Counted from the stretch's first letter, positions 36,570-48,496 are shown. The stretch is 64,000 bases of DNA from Thuidium tamariscinum (GCA_947034885.2 OX344749.2:21653501-21717500); one strand, 5' to 3'. Made by a program: numbers and translations. Notes: generated from the sequence alone by a model not told the origin.

Positions 36570-37260
36570 GTAAAGAGAAAAACTTGCCAATTTTACTTAA
36601 TTTCCTAGCTTTATACAAAACTTAGCAATTTCACTTGATTTGAGATTTAAGAATTTGTACATATCCATTTACTTTGAGAATGGTTTCAATGGAAAGAGTA
36701 AAGTGTTTTCATAGTATTCACCATTGAAAATTTAAACATACAACTATTGATTTGGAGCTATTCGCAATTTCTACCAATAAAAAAATTGCATTTCAACAAT
36801 TGCAAGGTAGATTGAGGTGGATTGAGGTGGATTGTATAATGAGTTTAATAGCTTTTCATGTAAAATTAAGCTTTTTAGAAGTGAATTTAAGAGTATTAAC
36901 ACTCTTTGTAGTTGTTCATGTCACCTCCAATCCCTAAAAAAATTTATATGCAAATTCAGGAAATATTGTAGGAAAAGGCAACATACTAAATATAAAAAAT
37001 GTATTCTTCTCTCATTATAATTTCATGACTCCTACGCAATTTTGCACTCAAAATTTGTGTACTTATTAATAAACAAGCTCTTTAAACATCTATATGGTTC
37101 GAATTTGAAAAAAGAATATCAATTTGCTTCATGAGGGATGACTACAAGCCAATGCACTTTTTTCATAGTCAAAACACACTTGAAAAGGCTTGGGCATTTA
37201 GATATTTAAGGTAAATGGCTCAAAAATCAACCCTTTAATATGTCAAGGCCTTTTGGTTTT
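36570..37260. other. AT-rich non-coding spacer
   Basis: No gene is recognised. Near 37,228 a family-2-like terminus (CAACCCTTTAATATGTCAAGGCC in part) precedes the better terminus at 37,261, possibly a remnant of another copy. Confidence 0.35.
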
Positions 37261-38102
37261 TTAACTGGTTAAAAGCCAAGGCCATTTTTCTATTTAAAAA
37301 CTCTCAAAACTACCATTTCTACTACATTCACCTAAGAAAACAATTTTTTTCTTTAAGAATCTAACCATAGGATCTTGTACTTAACTTAATTGAAATCATG
37401 TCATAAAAATTTCATGAAGTTTAATCATATAGATTAAAAGATATGAGCATTATATGTTGGAAAAATAAGTTTTAAATTGGAAATTATAATTTTTTGTATT
37501 ATAGAGTTTAGTTGAGAATCTAGGATAACAATTTCACAAAAAAAATACTTAAATACCATTCTTTAAAAAATTGTTAAGGAGAACAAGTCCAAGAGTGAAA
37601 GAAAAACTAAATAGTTAATAGCTCTGAGATGTGATTGAAACACAATAACAATAATCCCAATGGCAAGATCACTCTTGCAAGTAAACGTATTTTTGTTCAA
37701 AAAAACAATTGAAAAATGAGAAAATTGCATTTAGTATTGAATCCTATGAGTTATTTTTTTGAAAAGACATTGAGATTGCCCCCCAAAAAGACTGTCCATA
37801 ACTTTCCCATTATCGGTTCAATAGAATGAATCAAAATTTCACATGTAGAAAAAAATAATTTAATTTAATTTTGACTTTTTGCAAAAAAATTGTTGCTCAC
37901 CGAATGAAAATTTGAACTTTTTGTGGTATAACTTTTGCTCCCAAGCACCAATTGAAATACAAATAATAATACTTTTACAAATCTAATTATTTTTTCTATC
38001 TTATGAGAAAGTTTTAAAAAGTTTCATCAAAAATTGAAGTCATAGGATTGTGCCCAAAATCCATTTTGTCCTCCAAGGAGACAATGGTCCTTTCAAGATT
38101 AA
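37261..38102. mobile_element. TTAA element, family 2, copy H
   Basis: TTAA is at 37,261 and 38,099-38,102. The left part (GCCAAGGCC, CTCAAAACTACCATTTCTA, AACCATAGGATC) and the right part (CCAAGGAGACAATGGTCCTTT) match 49,289-50,201 and the outer element of 52,825-54,650. It is non-coding, and its right TTAA is shared with the next element. Confidence 0.5.
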
Positions 38103-38902
38103 AAATATCCTTACTTCTCAAGCCTTATAGATCAAATTTGGAGTCATTTGGCCATATAGATAGCAAGATTATAATGTTTTAGTGTTGAAAAAATATGCTG
38201 AAATTTTCCTAGCAAATTATTAGAGGTGAAATTTGATTTCCAAACCTACTCAAATGAAAAAACTTTACGCTAGAATGTGCTTCAAAATAATCATATGAAC
38301 ACATTAGTGAAAAAAATGTCATTAAATTGACTCATTGTGTTTGTACAATAACTTGAAATAGCAAAACAATTACTTCTTGGATCAATATGAAATTTTAGCC
38401 ATACAAACCAAACTAGAATGCACAACTCTTCCAAAAATTTTATTAGAAATAGACATTATATGAAGAAGAAACAAGACACCGAAGTTCATTGTGATTCAAA
38501 AATGTTTGGATTTTGAACTTTGAATTGCTTCCAAAGATTAAAACAAATTGGATTTCTATAAAAAAAATTCGACTACAATAACTAGAATTCTAAAGGATTA
38601 AAATCCAATAATTTTTGTTGAAAATAGAAATTGGATGAAGGAGACATAAGCCCCAAAAGTTGTAGTCATCAACTGCAATTTGGTGAACTCAAATTGAACT
38701 TGTGAACTTCCATTGGCTTCCAAAAAATCTATACATCTTGGATTGATCTAAAATTCTTACCACACAAACTAAACTAGTATAGACAACTTTTCCAACAACT
38801 TTTATTGAATTTGGACATTGAATGCAAAAGCTATAGCACTTTGAACTAGACTTCCAAACCATGTGAGGACACCTTTTAGCCCCTTGTACTTTGAGGTGTT
38901 AA
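38099..38902 (-). mobile_element. TTAA element, family 3, reverse orientation
   Basis: It abuts copy H at a shared TTAA (38,099-38,102) and ends at TTAA 38,899-38,902. On the minus strand it is colinear with 50,519-51,238 (CTTCATCCAATTTC, AATTGCAGTTGATGACTACAAC and related phrases in reverse). The left end appears degraded. Confidence 0.5.
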
Positions 38903-38908
38903 CAGGGT

Positions 38909-39262
38909 TGTTGGGCCTTTTTGATGGATTTCAAATGCCCTAAAATATTTTTACTTATTTCTCACTTGAAAAAGAATTGATGCATAATCTAACAAAAATG
39001 GTTTCATATTTTTTTAGAGTGTTTATGAATCACTTATGAATTTTCAAAGAATTTTGTGGTAGGCACCTATTCTTGACCATAGGCTTTATAAAATCCACTC
39101 AAGTTGTCAAGTTGAGAGGAGCGCGCTTAAGGAACACACAGAGTGTCTGGTTGCAAGTTGTTGAGTATTAATAGAAATATCTTTAAAATTGATTCTTCGC
39201 TCGATTCTTCACTTGAATCTTCATTTGGTCTTCCATTGGCCTATCCTATGTGGGTTCTAACA
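38909..39262 (+). mobile_element. Possible solo LTR
   Basis: It begins TGTTGGGCC and ends GGGTTCTAACA, giving TG...CA ends with a short inverted match. TTTATAAAA (39,085-39,093) sits where an LTR promoter would. The segment after it changes composition (GAGAGGAGCGCGC) and contains an AATAGAAATA stretch. No second LTR, primer-binding site or coding region was seen. The flanking 5 bases (AGGGT / GGGAA) do not match, so this stays tentative. Confidence 0.35.
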
Positions 39263-40778
39263 GGGAAAGGGTAAGGATGTGTAATAAAAAACAAGTCCTT
39301 GAACGGGTAAAACGAGACGGCCAGACTACGAGCTGAGTCGTTCGAATAATGGGATCTTAAATTTGAAACCAACGGTGACCAAGAAGCGCCTTTCACTAAT
39401 GAAAACAACATAAAAGATTGACCATGTGGGTGATTAATCCCACTTCGTCACCACAAACAATAAATGGGGCTAATAACTATCATAAAAAATGACTTCATAG
39501 CCCGCATCATGTTTTACAAAGCAAAAAAGGAATTTACAACTAGCCTCCAAAACCGATTGGGAATAACAAAATTTCAAAACGAGCCACAAGCCACAACACA
39601 CTTGGATCTACAAATAAAGAAATTGTCCGTCTTCTATGATCGATCGAAGTTTCAGCCCTCTCTCATGAAAAACAACAGACCTCCCTCCACTCAAATAAGC
39701 ACAATTTTCAACTCACAACTCCAAATCAAGAAAAAATAATTTAAAGCTCAACGTCAAAATACAACACTCCTCAAATTTTCATTTCAAAATCTTTCATACA
39801 CAACTCACAATGATCCTCCAAACATTCTAGGCTCTCCTAAACTCACAATACAATAATCTTTAAACATTTGGATCATTTTCTCAAACTCCCAACTTCATAA
39901 TCCTCAATGAGGAGGAAGACAATCCTATATGACCCTAAGTTAAGTGGGAGATGCCGAAATGGACCTCCAAACATCTATTGGCCAAAGTAAAAGAACAAGA
40001 ACATAAGTTTAAGTTTACTCTCCAAAGGCAATGAAACTCAAAGGTCAAACTAGAAGATAAACTAATTCTAACTCCTTATCTTATCTTCTAAATATATAAA
40101 TAAAATATAAGATTTAAATTAGATATTAAACTTCAACAAAACTAAATGGAGGTAAAAACTAAAATCAAAGAAGAGTCTTAAGACTCTAGGTCTCATGATT
40201 CCATAAAAATCCTCCAGTTCAACATTTTAGTATTAAACTTCAAACCTAAATATAGATTCTAAAACTTGAATTCTAAAATCTAATTTGAATACAAAATACA
40301 TACATATTTTAAATAGTGTACGCATTCACATCACGACAATGTGAAATCTAAAAAAAGATTTGGCTTGACAAAAAAAAAACATTGTTGCATTCAAAAAATA
40401 TTACATAGGGTTCCTAAATGCGGCCTTTATTAAACTTAAACAAACCTATATTATTTTAATATTTTTAGACTACAACTAGACAATCAATTCTGATTTTAAA
40501 AAATTAAATGAATACACCCTAGCTTTGAAATGAACCCTCCTTGGCTCTTATTCCATTCATTGGCAAAGTATGAAGCAACATAAGACTTAGGTATGCTCTC
40601 ACATTGTTTGCAATTCATTTTAGAACCATTATAAAGTGTCCATTATAGAGTTCCATTGAGGACTATTTCAAGAAGATGGGCACTTTTTGAGCCACCTACT
40701 ATACATTTGAACCCTTGCTGATGAGGTTGAAAGTTAAGGTTGGCATTTCATTTGTTTCAAAAAAATAAACAATAACAG
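39263..40778. other. AT-rich non-coding stretch
   Basis: No gene is recognised. A 91-codon plus-strand frame (39,464-39,739) lacks any domain. If the LTR at 38.9 kb were not solitary, its internal region would start here, but no polyprotein is seen. Confidence 0.35.
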
Positions 40779-41996
40779 TTAATCCTCAATACCCAAGGCC
40801 TAACCATGTCAGAAAATAACCTTGATTTTCAAGTGTTATAAGTCTAAATGTGAGGAAGGTATGAAAGTTTGAATTGTACAATATTATAGTTTACATGTTG
40901 CAGATGGTGAAAAAATATTTGAAGTCATTTGACCGTATAGATCACTAGAAGAAATCCCTGTTTATTTCAACAAAACACATCAGCAAGATTGTGTTGAGAT
41001 TGCATTACTGAAAACGAGAAAAAACGCAAGAAAACACAAAAAAAACGCGTTTTCTGTGTTTTTTTGCGTTTATTTTGTGTTTTCAGCGTTTTTTCACGTT
41101 TTCAGCAACACAGTCTCAGCACAATCTTACTTATGTATTTTGTTGAAATAAACAACGATTTTTGCGTTTTTCTTCTAGTGGATTGAAAGATTATAATGGT
41201 TTAGTATTGAAAAAAGATGTTGAAATTTTCCTACAAACACATTTGGAGATGAAATTCGATTTCTAAACATACTAAAATGAAAAACTTTAAACTACAAAGT
41301 GATTCAAAACCAAAAGAAAAACACTTTGGTGAGAAAAAAAATCCATTCAATTGATTCATTGTGTTTGCAAGATTGTTTTGAAATGTCAAAAAACAATGAT
41401 AAAAGTAGCAAAAAAACACATCTATGGGTGAATCTACCTCTACTAAAATGCTTCTCAATCAATCATAACTTTTTGGATTGATATGAATTTTTTTTACAAG
41501 AACTAGACTAGTATGCGCAACTTTTTCAACAAAAGTTACTAAAAACAAATCGTGTACGAAGAAGTTATAAGCTGCCATAGTTCATTGTAATGCAAAAATG
41601 TCTAGATTTTGAACTTTGAATTGCTCCCAAACATTCAAAACAACATGCATTGACATAAATTTTTTACCACAATAAGTAGACTTTATAGGAAACAAAATCC
41701 AACAAATTTTATTGAAAACTAACATTTGATGAAAAGGATACAAACCCCCGAAGTTGCAGCTATCTCAATGCAATGTGGTGAACTCAAATTGAACCTGTGA
41801 ACTTTGAATGGCCTTAAAAACTCAGTACATCTTGGATAAATCTGAAAATTTTACCACAAAAATTAGACTAGAATGCACAACTTCCTTGATAAGTTTTATT
41901 GAATTTGGACATTGGATGAAAAAGTTACAACACTTTGAAGTTAAGTGCTAAACTATATGCGGACACTTTTGGTTTCCTTGGGCGGTGAGGGGTTAC
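40779..41996 (-). mobile_element. TTAA element, family 3, carrying a nested CACTA hairpin
   Basis: TTAA is at 40,779-40,782 and TTAC at 41,993-41,996. Read on the minus strand it starts CCCCTCACCGCC. The interior is colinear with 11,441-12,572 and 55,926-57,241 in reverse. A 238 bp hairpin is inserted at 40,943-41,180. Without it the element would be about 970 bp. Non-coding. Confidence 0.6.
40940..41183. mobile_element. CACTA-type hairpin MITE, TSD GAT
   Basis: The element (40,943-41,180) has ends CACTAGAAGAAA and, inverted, CACTAGAAGAAA. Arms pair through TGTTTATTTCAACAAAA and GAAAACG(A/T)GAAAAAACGC to the centre near 41,060. GAT is repeated directly on both sides (40,940-40,942 and 41,181-41,183). 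A CACTA terminus with a 3-bp duplication is the hallmark of EnSpm/CACTA elements. Homologues of the host element lack this insertion. Confidence 0.75.
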
Positions 41997-42917
41997 CCTT
42001 AAATGCTGGGCCTATAACCACTATTTTCATGTCACTATGCCTGACACTCAGTTTGCTGCCATGTCAAGACTAGATGTGTATGAAATTCTTTAAATTTATT
42101 TTTTAGGGATGAATTATATCTCTTCTATATTTCCCAAAAAATTTAGATTTTTTTGAGGAAAATTGATTTTTCTGAAAAAAATTTAAGAGAAAGAAAAGAA
42201 AAAATCATATCAAATAGAAAATTATCTCAAAAAATCTGAAAATTTCACCATGTGTGTATATTATAGTGAAAAACATCATGGTGTAAACTTGATTTCCGTG
42301 TACTTCTATAAATAGAATGCAATAGACATTGAAAATATATTGAAAGTTCAAAATTGCAATAAAAGATTAAATGTTACAAATTTTTACAAAATTCAAATTG
42401 GAGTAGAACTAGAGTAAAGGAACTTCATTTCATTAGTTGGATTCAAACTCAAAAAATGTCATTTTTGTGGAGAAGTCTCAGATTTACTCAATTATTCAAA
42501 ATACACTAAAATGACAAATTTTGTCATCCGTTTTCTTTAAATACTTCTCATCCACATGAAGACAAACATTAGCGAGACTAAACATTCACTTGGATACTCT
42601 TTGTGACTCACCATGAAAAGTCATTAAAAAAAATGGATGAAAAAACTACTGTTAACCTCTTCTAATGACCCTGGACTGTCATCCAAACGCCACAAAATGG
42701 CACTGGCAACAATCCAGGGTTAAGGTTGGTAGGCATGAGTTGATCATCACCACACTGCATAAATTGGTTACTTTGTCAATTGTTTGCTCATGTTTTGCAC
42801 TAATGAGGATTGCCAAACAGTATAGTGTCCTTCCACAATGATGTTCACATTCATATGATTTTGAAAGAATTAACTTAAATCTTGGCTAGTTTGGCAGAAT
42901 ACATCATTCTTCCAAAG
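41997..42917. other. AT-rich non-coding spacer
   Basis: Host sequence immediately left of the Harbinger insertion. A short inverted pair around CCAGGGT (near 42,668-42,673 and 42,713-42,720) may be the remains of another element. No gene is recognised. Confidence 0.35.
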
Positions 42918-42920
42918 TAA

Positions 42921-42946
42921 AGGTATGTCCGCACCTCAGCTTAAGA
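42921..42946 (+). repeat. Harbinger left terminal inverted repeat
   Basis: It begins AGGTATGTCCGCACC and pairs with the right terminus with one G/A difference at the third base. Confidence 0.9.
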
Positions 42947-44363
42947 GGCGTGCGTAGCGAAAGTAGCAGAAGAGAAATGGATGCAATGTTCAGACATACG
43001 TGCTTTCGGGTCTGCCGATCCTAGCTGGATGCCGAGTTGGCGGAAGATAGGAGCCCCAATGAGTCACTCCTATGGTGACACTGTAGTAACCACTTCGAGA
43101 GTCGTATCCACTTCTTGTACAAGTAGAATGAGCGTGAAACGTAGATTTCAGGAAGCTGCCACCGCTGTTACGTATTGGGGCCCAACGCGCAGCATTACCA
43201 AAGCTCGCAACAAATGCAAGACAAGGGGGCCCACGTATACGGAGGAAATAAACTATTTTCTAGGAATTTCTCTAGCATCATGAACAAGCTCGAATTCAAT
43301 TACGAGCGCCATTGACGGCGACACAGTTATGAATAAATTCAGTGGTCCCAACACACATCGTATGCACATCTGCATTCACTTTCAACTTGGCGCTTGTGAT
43401 TATTTTTGTCTACTACACGACAACTTTCTTCAGAGCTTCCATACGGCACTGTGTACGTCGTTGGTCCTGACCAACTTCGTCGTTTGATTTTCAATTCTAT
43501 TCACTGTCCATGCATGAGATTGGTGTAAACGGTCTTTAACTACAGTGGGGTTTGCTATGCAGATCCATGGAGAATTACTTGCAAGCAATCACGTTCGGTA
43601 CTGGTCTCGGATCAGTACTTCCACGCACAGGTTCAAATGATGGAGGCTACCCATGTTTTTCGTTTTTTTTAAAGAGTTGCCTTCTGTTGGGCTGAAGTCC
43701 ACGTTATCTAATTCTATTATGTGATCTCTGCATGTAAAGGTTGTTTTCTTGTCTATGATTCTGATTTCGATCTTCACTGACCTGCGAACTTGTGGTGCGC
43801 AGGTTCTCGACTTCCGCAACATCCAGCGGCAAAAGTGCAAGCCAGTCCCGCTGCTCCAAATGGTGAGAAAACAATTCGGATTACTGTAGCTCGGCAATCA
43901 TTCCTGCATGCATCCATGAACACGTTCGCAACTCCACTAGTCTTATCTATCACACTGTATCTACATGTATTCAGCATTGCTTCAGTTCCATTCCATGAAG
44001 CGTCTCTGAGAATGCGTGTGTATAAACTTGTGCTGAACTTTGGATTTTGCTTTGATGTAGGGAACAATGTCCACAATATCTCCGTAGCCAGGGAGCAAGA
44101 GCCGAACTCACCGCTGACAGGTTTCTTTGGAAACATGCGTTTGTTGTCACGTGAAATGGCTTCACGTCAATTGCGATGGATTTCATGTCTACTTCACAAG
44201 AATACAGTCGTTCCTGTCGTTGCATGTTTTTAGCTCTCTCTTTCACTGTTCAGGTACACTGAATGGTAGTACGCGACGGCAACGACGCCGATCCAATTAA
44301 GCTCTTTCGAATGTAGCCGCTGCTGTTGGAAACGACGGAGTGGACAACCCCGCCGCACGCTAG
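42947..44363. other. Left internal region of the Harbinger element
   Basis: This lies between the left terminus and the Myb-like coding frame. It should hold the promoter and perhaps an upstream exon of that gene, but no exon could be fixed. Frames near 42,981-43,283 and 43,790-44,233 have no domain. Confidence 0.4.
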
Positions 44364-45356
44364 CGCAAAGACAGAGGGCCCAACTGGCTTCATGAAGAGG
44401 TGGTCGCCCTTGTGAATGCCAAGCGCGATATGTACTTGCAGGAAATTGAGGCCGTCGATGCGCGTCATCTCATGAACATCGACACCAACAAATGGCAACG
44501 AATTAGCATTGCCGTCACAGCTGCTGGTTGGTCTCCATGCATTCGTGATGGACCAGCATGTAAGACCAAGTGGAACCAGATCATCCTAGACTACAAACGA
44601 GTTGCTGACTACTTCTGTCGAAGTGGAACCAACGCCGTAGACTACTGGGTCATGACATCACAAGACAGAAGGATAGCGAATTTGCCACAATCATTTCCTG
44701 TGGACATTTTCAAGAATATACAAACTTGGTATGGCCGACGCCCAAGCATGCAGTCGCCTCACACCAGAGACCTCCTCTTCCATGAAGATAGCAACTACTC
44801 TGCTCCAGTGACTGCAGCTTCTGACGAAGTCGACAACATCGATGGCGAAGCTGAGAATGAAGATCCAACGGAGTTCACTGAAGGGTCCGCTGACACGAAT
44901 GGCAACTACAACGGCTACTCATCTCCAAGACGACCCCACAACTTTGAGGGAAGCACTCCGCCGGTACATGCACACGTTGGCACTGCTGTTGGATGTCCTC
45001 ATCCCAAATCTGCACTTCCGACAGGCGTGCTACCCATTTCCGTGAGCTCAAGCGACACATCGAGACTTTCCTCTGGAAAGAAGGCTGGCAATACGAGCGT
45101 TCGTCGTAAGTTCATGAGTGGCCACAATCTCATTGCCGAAGCCACGCGTGCAAGTGGAGATGTGCTAGCCGGTCAGATGCGAGAGATGGCAAGTGCGACG
45201 CAAGAGTTGGAGCGTTCCCGCATCGACTTGCAGTGGAAAGTTTTTTCACAGCAATTAGAATATCAAAAAGAGCGAGACGTCAATCTCCATAGCAATGCAC
45301 GGCTTACAAATGCAAACGCTAAACTTGCTATTGAGAAGCAAGGGGAGGTGGTATAG
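44364..45356 (+). CDS. Myb/SANT-like (trihelix) Harbinger partner protein
   Basis: In PIF/Harbinger elements this second protein binds the transposon ends or the transposase and helps bring it to the nucleus and DNA. The frame is open from 44,364, just after a TAG at 44,361-44,363, to the TAG at 45,354-45,356. The N-terminal ~110 residues form a Myb/SANT-like domain. Key features are NWLHEEVVALV, NKWQRISIAV, ACKTKWNQIILDYKRVADYF, then DYW and LPQSFP. A Ser/Asp/Glu-rich linker follows, then a charged C-terminal helix likely to form a coiled coil (about the last 70 residues). No ATG precedes the domain; the first in-frame ATG (44,430) would cut into it. So either an upstream exon joins at a CTAG/CGC acceptor-like site near 44,363, or the start is lost. 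It is convergent with the transposase, 739 bp apart. Confidence 0.75.
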   Translation, partial: RKDRGPNWLHEEVVALVNAKRDMYLQEIEAVDARHLMNIDTNKWQRISIAVTAAGWSPCIRDGPACKTKWNQIILDYKRVADYFCRSGTNAVDYWVMTSQDRRIANLPQSFPVDIFKNIQTWYGRRPSMQSPHTRDLLFHEDSNYSAPVTAASDEVDNIDGEAENEDPTEFTEGSADTNGNYNGYSSPRRPHNFEGSTPPVHAHVGTAVGCPHPKSALPTGVLPISVSSSDTSRLSSGKKAGNTSVRRKFMSGHNLIAEATRASGDVLAGQMREMASATQELERSRIDLQWKVFSQQLEYQKERDVNLHSNARLTNANAKLAIEKQGEVV

Positions 45357-46095
45357 TGCCTTTCCAAAATGGCGTCCGCTCTCACTAGCGGAATTTTCAT
45401 GTTCCGAGGTTCATCCTCAACTACTACTGAAGAGCCTGCATCTGCCATGCCACCACCAGTTGCTGCGGAGAGGAGCACTGCCAACGTTGCCGTCGATAAT
45501 GCCCTCGACGCTTGACTGTTCATTCTATATCTGTATACAGGTTTTTTAACTATACATATACTACCCAAAAAAAGTATTTCCTAAAGCTATAGCCGCTTCT
45601 ATGTATTTACTCGTGCGCCGATAATACGTTGTTGTCGTCGAAGACAGAAATTGCTCTGCACGCAGAACAATCATGTTAGAATAGTTTCATAGTACACTTA
45701 TAAACACTAGTAGACGGTGCAGTTGAAGACGTACCATTTTTCCCAAATAGTTTTGCTATCACATGTTTCACAAGGGTCAATGTTGAAACGCTGCCCTAGT
45801 AGGTACTCCATTCTTCGTCATTGAAATAAAAACCAGTGCCGTGCCAGGAATGGTACAGCTATTATACTTTGCACTGTAAAAACTGTTAAGAGACATGTAT
45901 GATGTATGGACCCTACATGGCATGACTTGTACAGTCATACCAGAATGACTGAAGTGTTATTGACAAGAACAAACAATGTACGACTGAGAGAAGTGAGTTC
46001 AAATTAGCAATGCCTACGGAGCTTCATAAATTCAAGTACTTTTTAAATTGCAACATCACAACAGGTATAGAATATGAGAGTTGAACCTGTGCACA
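45357..46095. other. Space between the two convergent Harbinger genes
   Basis: Non-coding. It would hold the 3' ends and polyadenylation signals of both genes. An AATAAA lies near 45,822 on the plus strand. No further frame is supported. Confidence 0.4.
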
Positions 46096-47502
46096 TCAGA
46101 GAGGCATGTGTCGTTGCAGGCTGAGGTAGACCCTGAGGTCCCTGCGTTTGTCCGCGCCAGAAGTACCAACGTCTTCTTCATTATTGACTTCCACCGCATC
46201 AGGGACGACCACTTCTTCGTCGGGAATGTCGTTCCAACCTTCTACCCTCAAAACTTGAAGTAACGTCTCAACATCATCAGTGGACTGTCCTTGGAGCATG
46301 TTGAAAAGCACAACACATGCAACAACAACATCAGGCAGGAATGAAACATGTAAATCTGATTTCACCAACAATTCCCTGAAAGCCTCCTTCAACAAGCCAA
46401 AAGTATTCTTGACAACAGTGCGAGCCTTCCTCAGTCTTCGATTGAATAAAGCAGGAGCAGGAGCTACATTGACTTGGGTACGATGCGGCACAAGTAGCCA
46501 CGGTAGTAAGGGGTATCCTGAGTCTCCAACAAGAAAGGGAAAGAAATCGGAGAAAGTGAATGTAGGATCCCAGAGTTGGTTTTGCGAGCCTTTCAGGAAC
46601 AAGGTAGAACGTCTCAACATACGCGAGTCATTTATGGAACCAGGCATCCCCAAGAACAAGTCCAGAAATCTTTTGCGGCTGTCCACTACGGCTTGACAAT
46701 TGAGTGAATAACCCCCAGACTTAAAGTAATAATAGTCGCTAGCACCATGCGCGGGTTCAGATATGGCAATGTGCGTTCCATCCACAACGCCTAGAACTCC
46801 AGGGAGACCACTCATTCTACGAAAGTCTGCTTCCGTTTGGAGTAGATCCTGACCACGAGGCCATGAAATCTACGCACGAAGAGTAGTGTTCACAGCATGC
46901 ACGACATCTCGGAGCACCACTGAAACCGTACTTCGGCCGATAGCAAAGAATTCACTACAGATAAGAAGACTGGCTCCATTGCACAACTTGAAAAGCGTGC
47001 ATGCCACCCTGACAACAACTAGGATGGCTAATCAATAATTAGTGTCATTTTTCTGCACAGTAGGCTTCAGAAGTTCAGCAAGGGAAAATATAGATGCCTT
47101 GCTCATGCGAAACATTTTAAACCACCTGCCTTCATCATACTGATCAAGGAGAAAACGAGAAAACCAGGTCGTGGACCTCGGCTTCACCCAGTAGCCTAGC
47201 TCATCTCCAAGAATGGATAAGACATTGCTCAATCGAAAACTATGAAGTGCAACACGTGTCGCAACTTCCATATCCAATGTCGAAGTAGGAGCGCCTCCCA
47301 AATTACATGGATTGTCAGTGGGGTTTGCATCCTCAATTTCATCATAGCTAGCAACGTCAAGCAACCTGTTCGAGGTAAGGAGCAGAAGAAGAGCGGCTGA
47401 GGCCACTACCATAATCTCTGCATCGGGTTGATGCGAATCCATGGAACCTGCACATAGCAATTGCCAGAAATTGAGAGCGCCCAAGCATACAAGGGAAGAC
47501 AC
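46096..47502 (-). pseudogene. PIF/Harbinger DDE transposase, broken by two stops
   Basis: A nuclease that would cut and paste the element. One minus-strand frame spans 47,502 to 46,096 (469 codons), interrupted by TGA at 47,034-47,032 and TAG at 46,872-46,870. The likely start is Met at 47,442, just after a CAG acceptor-like site. The N-terminal part has the family pattern WFSRFL - RWFKMFRMSK - LLKPTV. A helix-turn-helix-like stretch lies between the two stops (VRVACTLFKLCNGAS, then FAIGRSTVS). The catalytic domain follows: VDGTH (first Asp, codon at 46,782-46,780), GSINDSRM, GDSGYPL (second Asp, codon at 46,524-46,522), then VVKNTFGLLKEAF where the family has VVE. The third catalytic residue is thus Lys (AAG at 46,410-46,408). 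All parts lie in one frame, so there is no need for an intron or frameshift. It is very probably inactive. Confidence 0.88.
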
Positions 47503-48496
47503 AAGTGATGTACATCATGGTGCGCACAATCACAATCGGAAGGTTGCTGCCACGAGAATAACACAGATCTTCCGTTTTTCTTTGAGTTGCACATGCATGG
47601 CACCATGTATCGTAATTATTGTGCACATTGGCAGGAGGACTCGTCGAACGACAAGCCTATTCAATGTTATAGAACTGGAAAAAGACGAAGTACGTGCTTA
47701 TAGTTGTCGTCCTGTAACGACATTAACAAAGCAGTAGAGAACACAGAGCAAGCATCAGACTTCTAGGAAAATGAAGGGCACACTACGGAGGGCAATGTCC
47801 ACACGAAACCCTAGAAATTCAATTTTCGGACAGCCGTTCCTCAAGCGATGGAAGGGATGCAGCAGCTCGGTTCGCATCCTCTGGAAATTAGAAAACAAAG
47901 TTGGGTACTGACCACTTGTGAAATTCAGTACGAAACAAAAGCAGAAATAGCATAGCGGAACTCACCTCCTTCTGTGTCGAAGCCTTGGAAAAAAGAACGA
48001 GCAAGCTGATGCGTCTGTTGTCACACTTCTATCGATCGGCAACTGAATTCAAAAGCGCTGGCAGGCGCAACACGTCGCCACCTCTGCACATTATGAAATG
48101 TACGACATGTGTTGCTCCACTGCTGTGGAAGATAGCACCTGCTACCCATGTGAGAGGAGTGCAGGTTGAAGCTCCGAAATCGTTGAAGCGTCTGTCGGAA
48201 GCGAGGAGTTCTTGAAATACAGAAGTAGGGAAGAAGCGCGGCAACGGTGGCCCCCACTGCGTTTGCAAACTCGTAAAGACCTCTCCCGTAGTGTGACGAG
48301 GTTCCTGAAGTCAGTTAGTACTGATGCCACGTGGTCGTCTTCAACCTTTTCAAAAGAACCACGTCTGAACAGGTCGACCTTCATAGTTGCGCTCTCCTAT
48401 AGTCTGACTTCTTATGATGCTGCACCAAACCTGCCGCGGGCCTACCACTGGATGTCTTCGCTTTTAAAGGTGCTTATACACTGTTCACCAACTCCT
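47503..48496. other. Right internal region of the Harbinger element
   Basis: Upstream of the transposase on the minus strand. It probably holds its promoter and possibly a leader exon; TTGCTATGTGCAG just before Met 47,442 would be the acceptor. Open frames near 48,000-48,500 on both strands have no domain. Confidence 0.4.

Noticed and set aside
42981..43283. 100-codon frame just inside the left Harbinger terminus
   Set aside because: No domain; Harbinger elements normally carry only the two genes already found.
43790..44233. 147-codon frame inside the Harbinger element, upstream of the Myb-like gene
   Set aside because: It does not continue the SANT frame, overlaps antisense frames of similar size and has no domain. 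It could contain the missing first exon, but no junction can be fixed.
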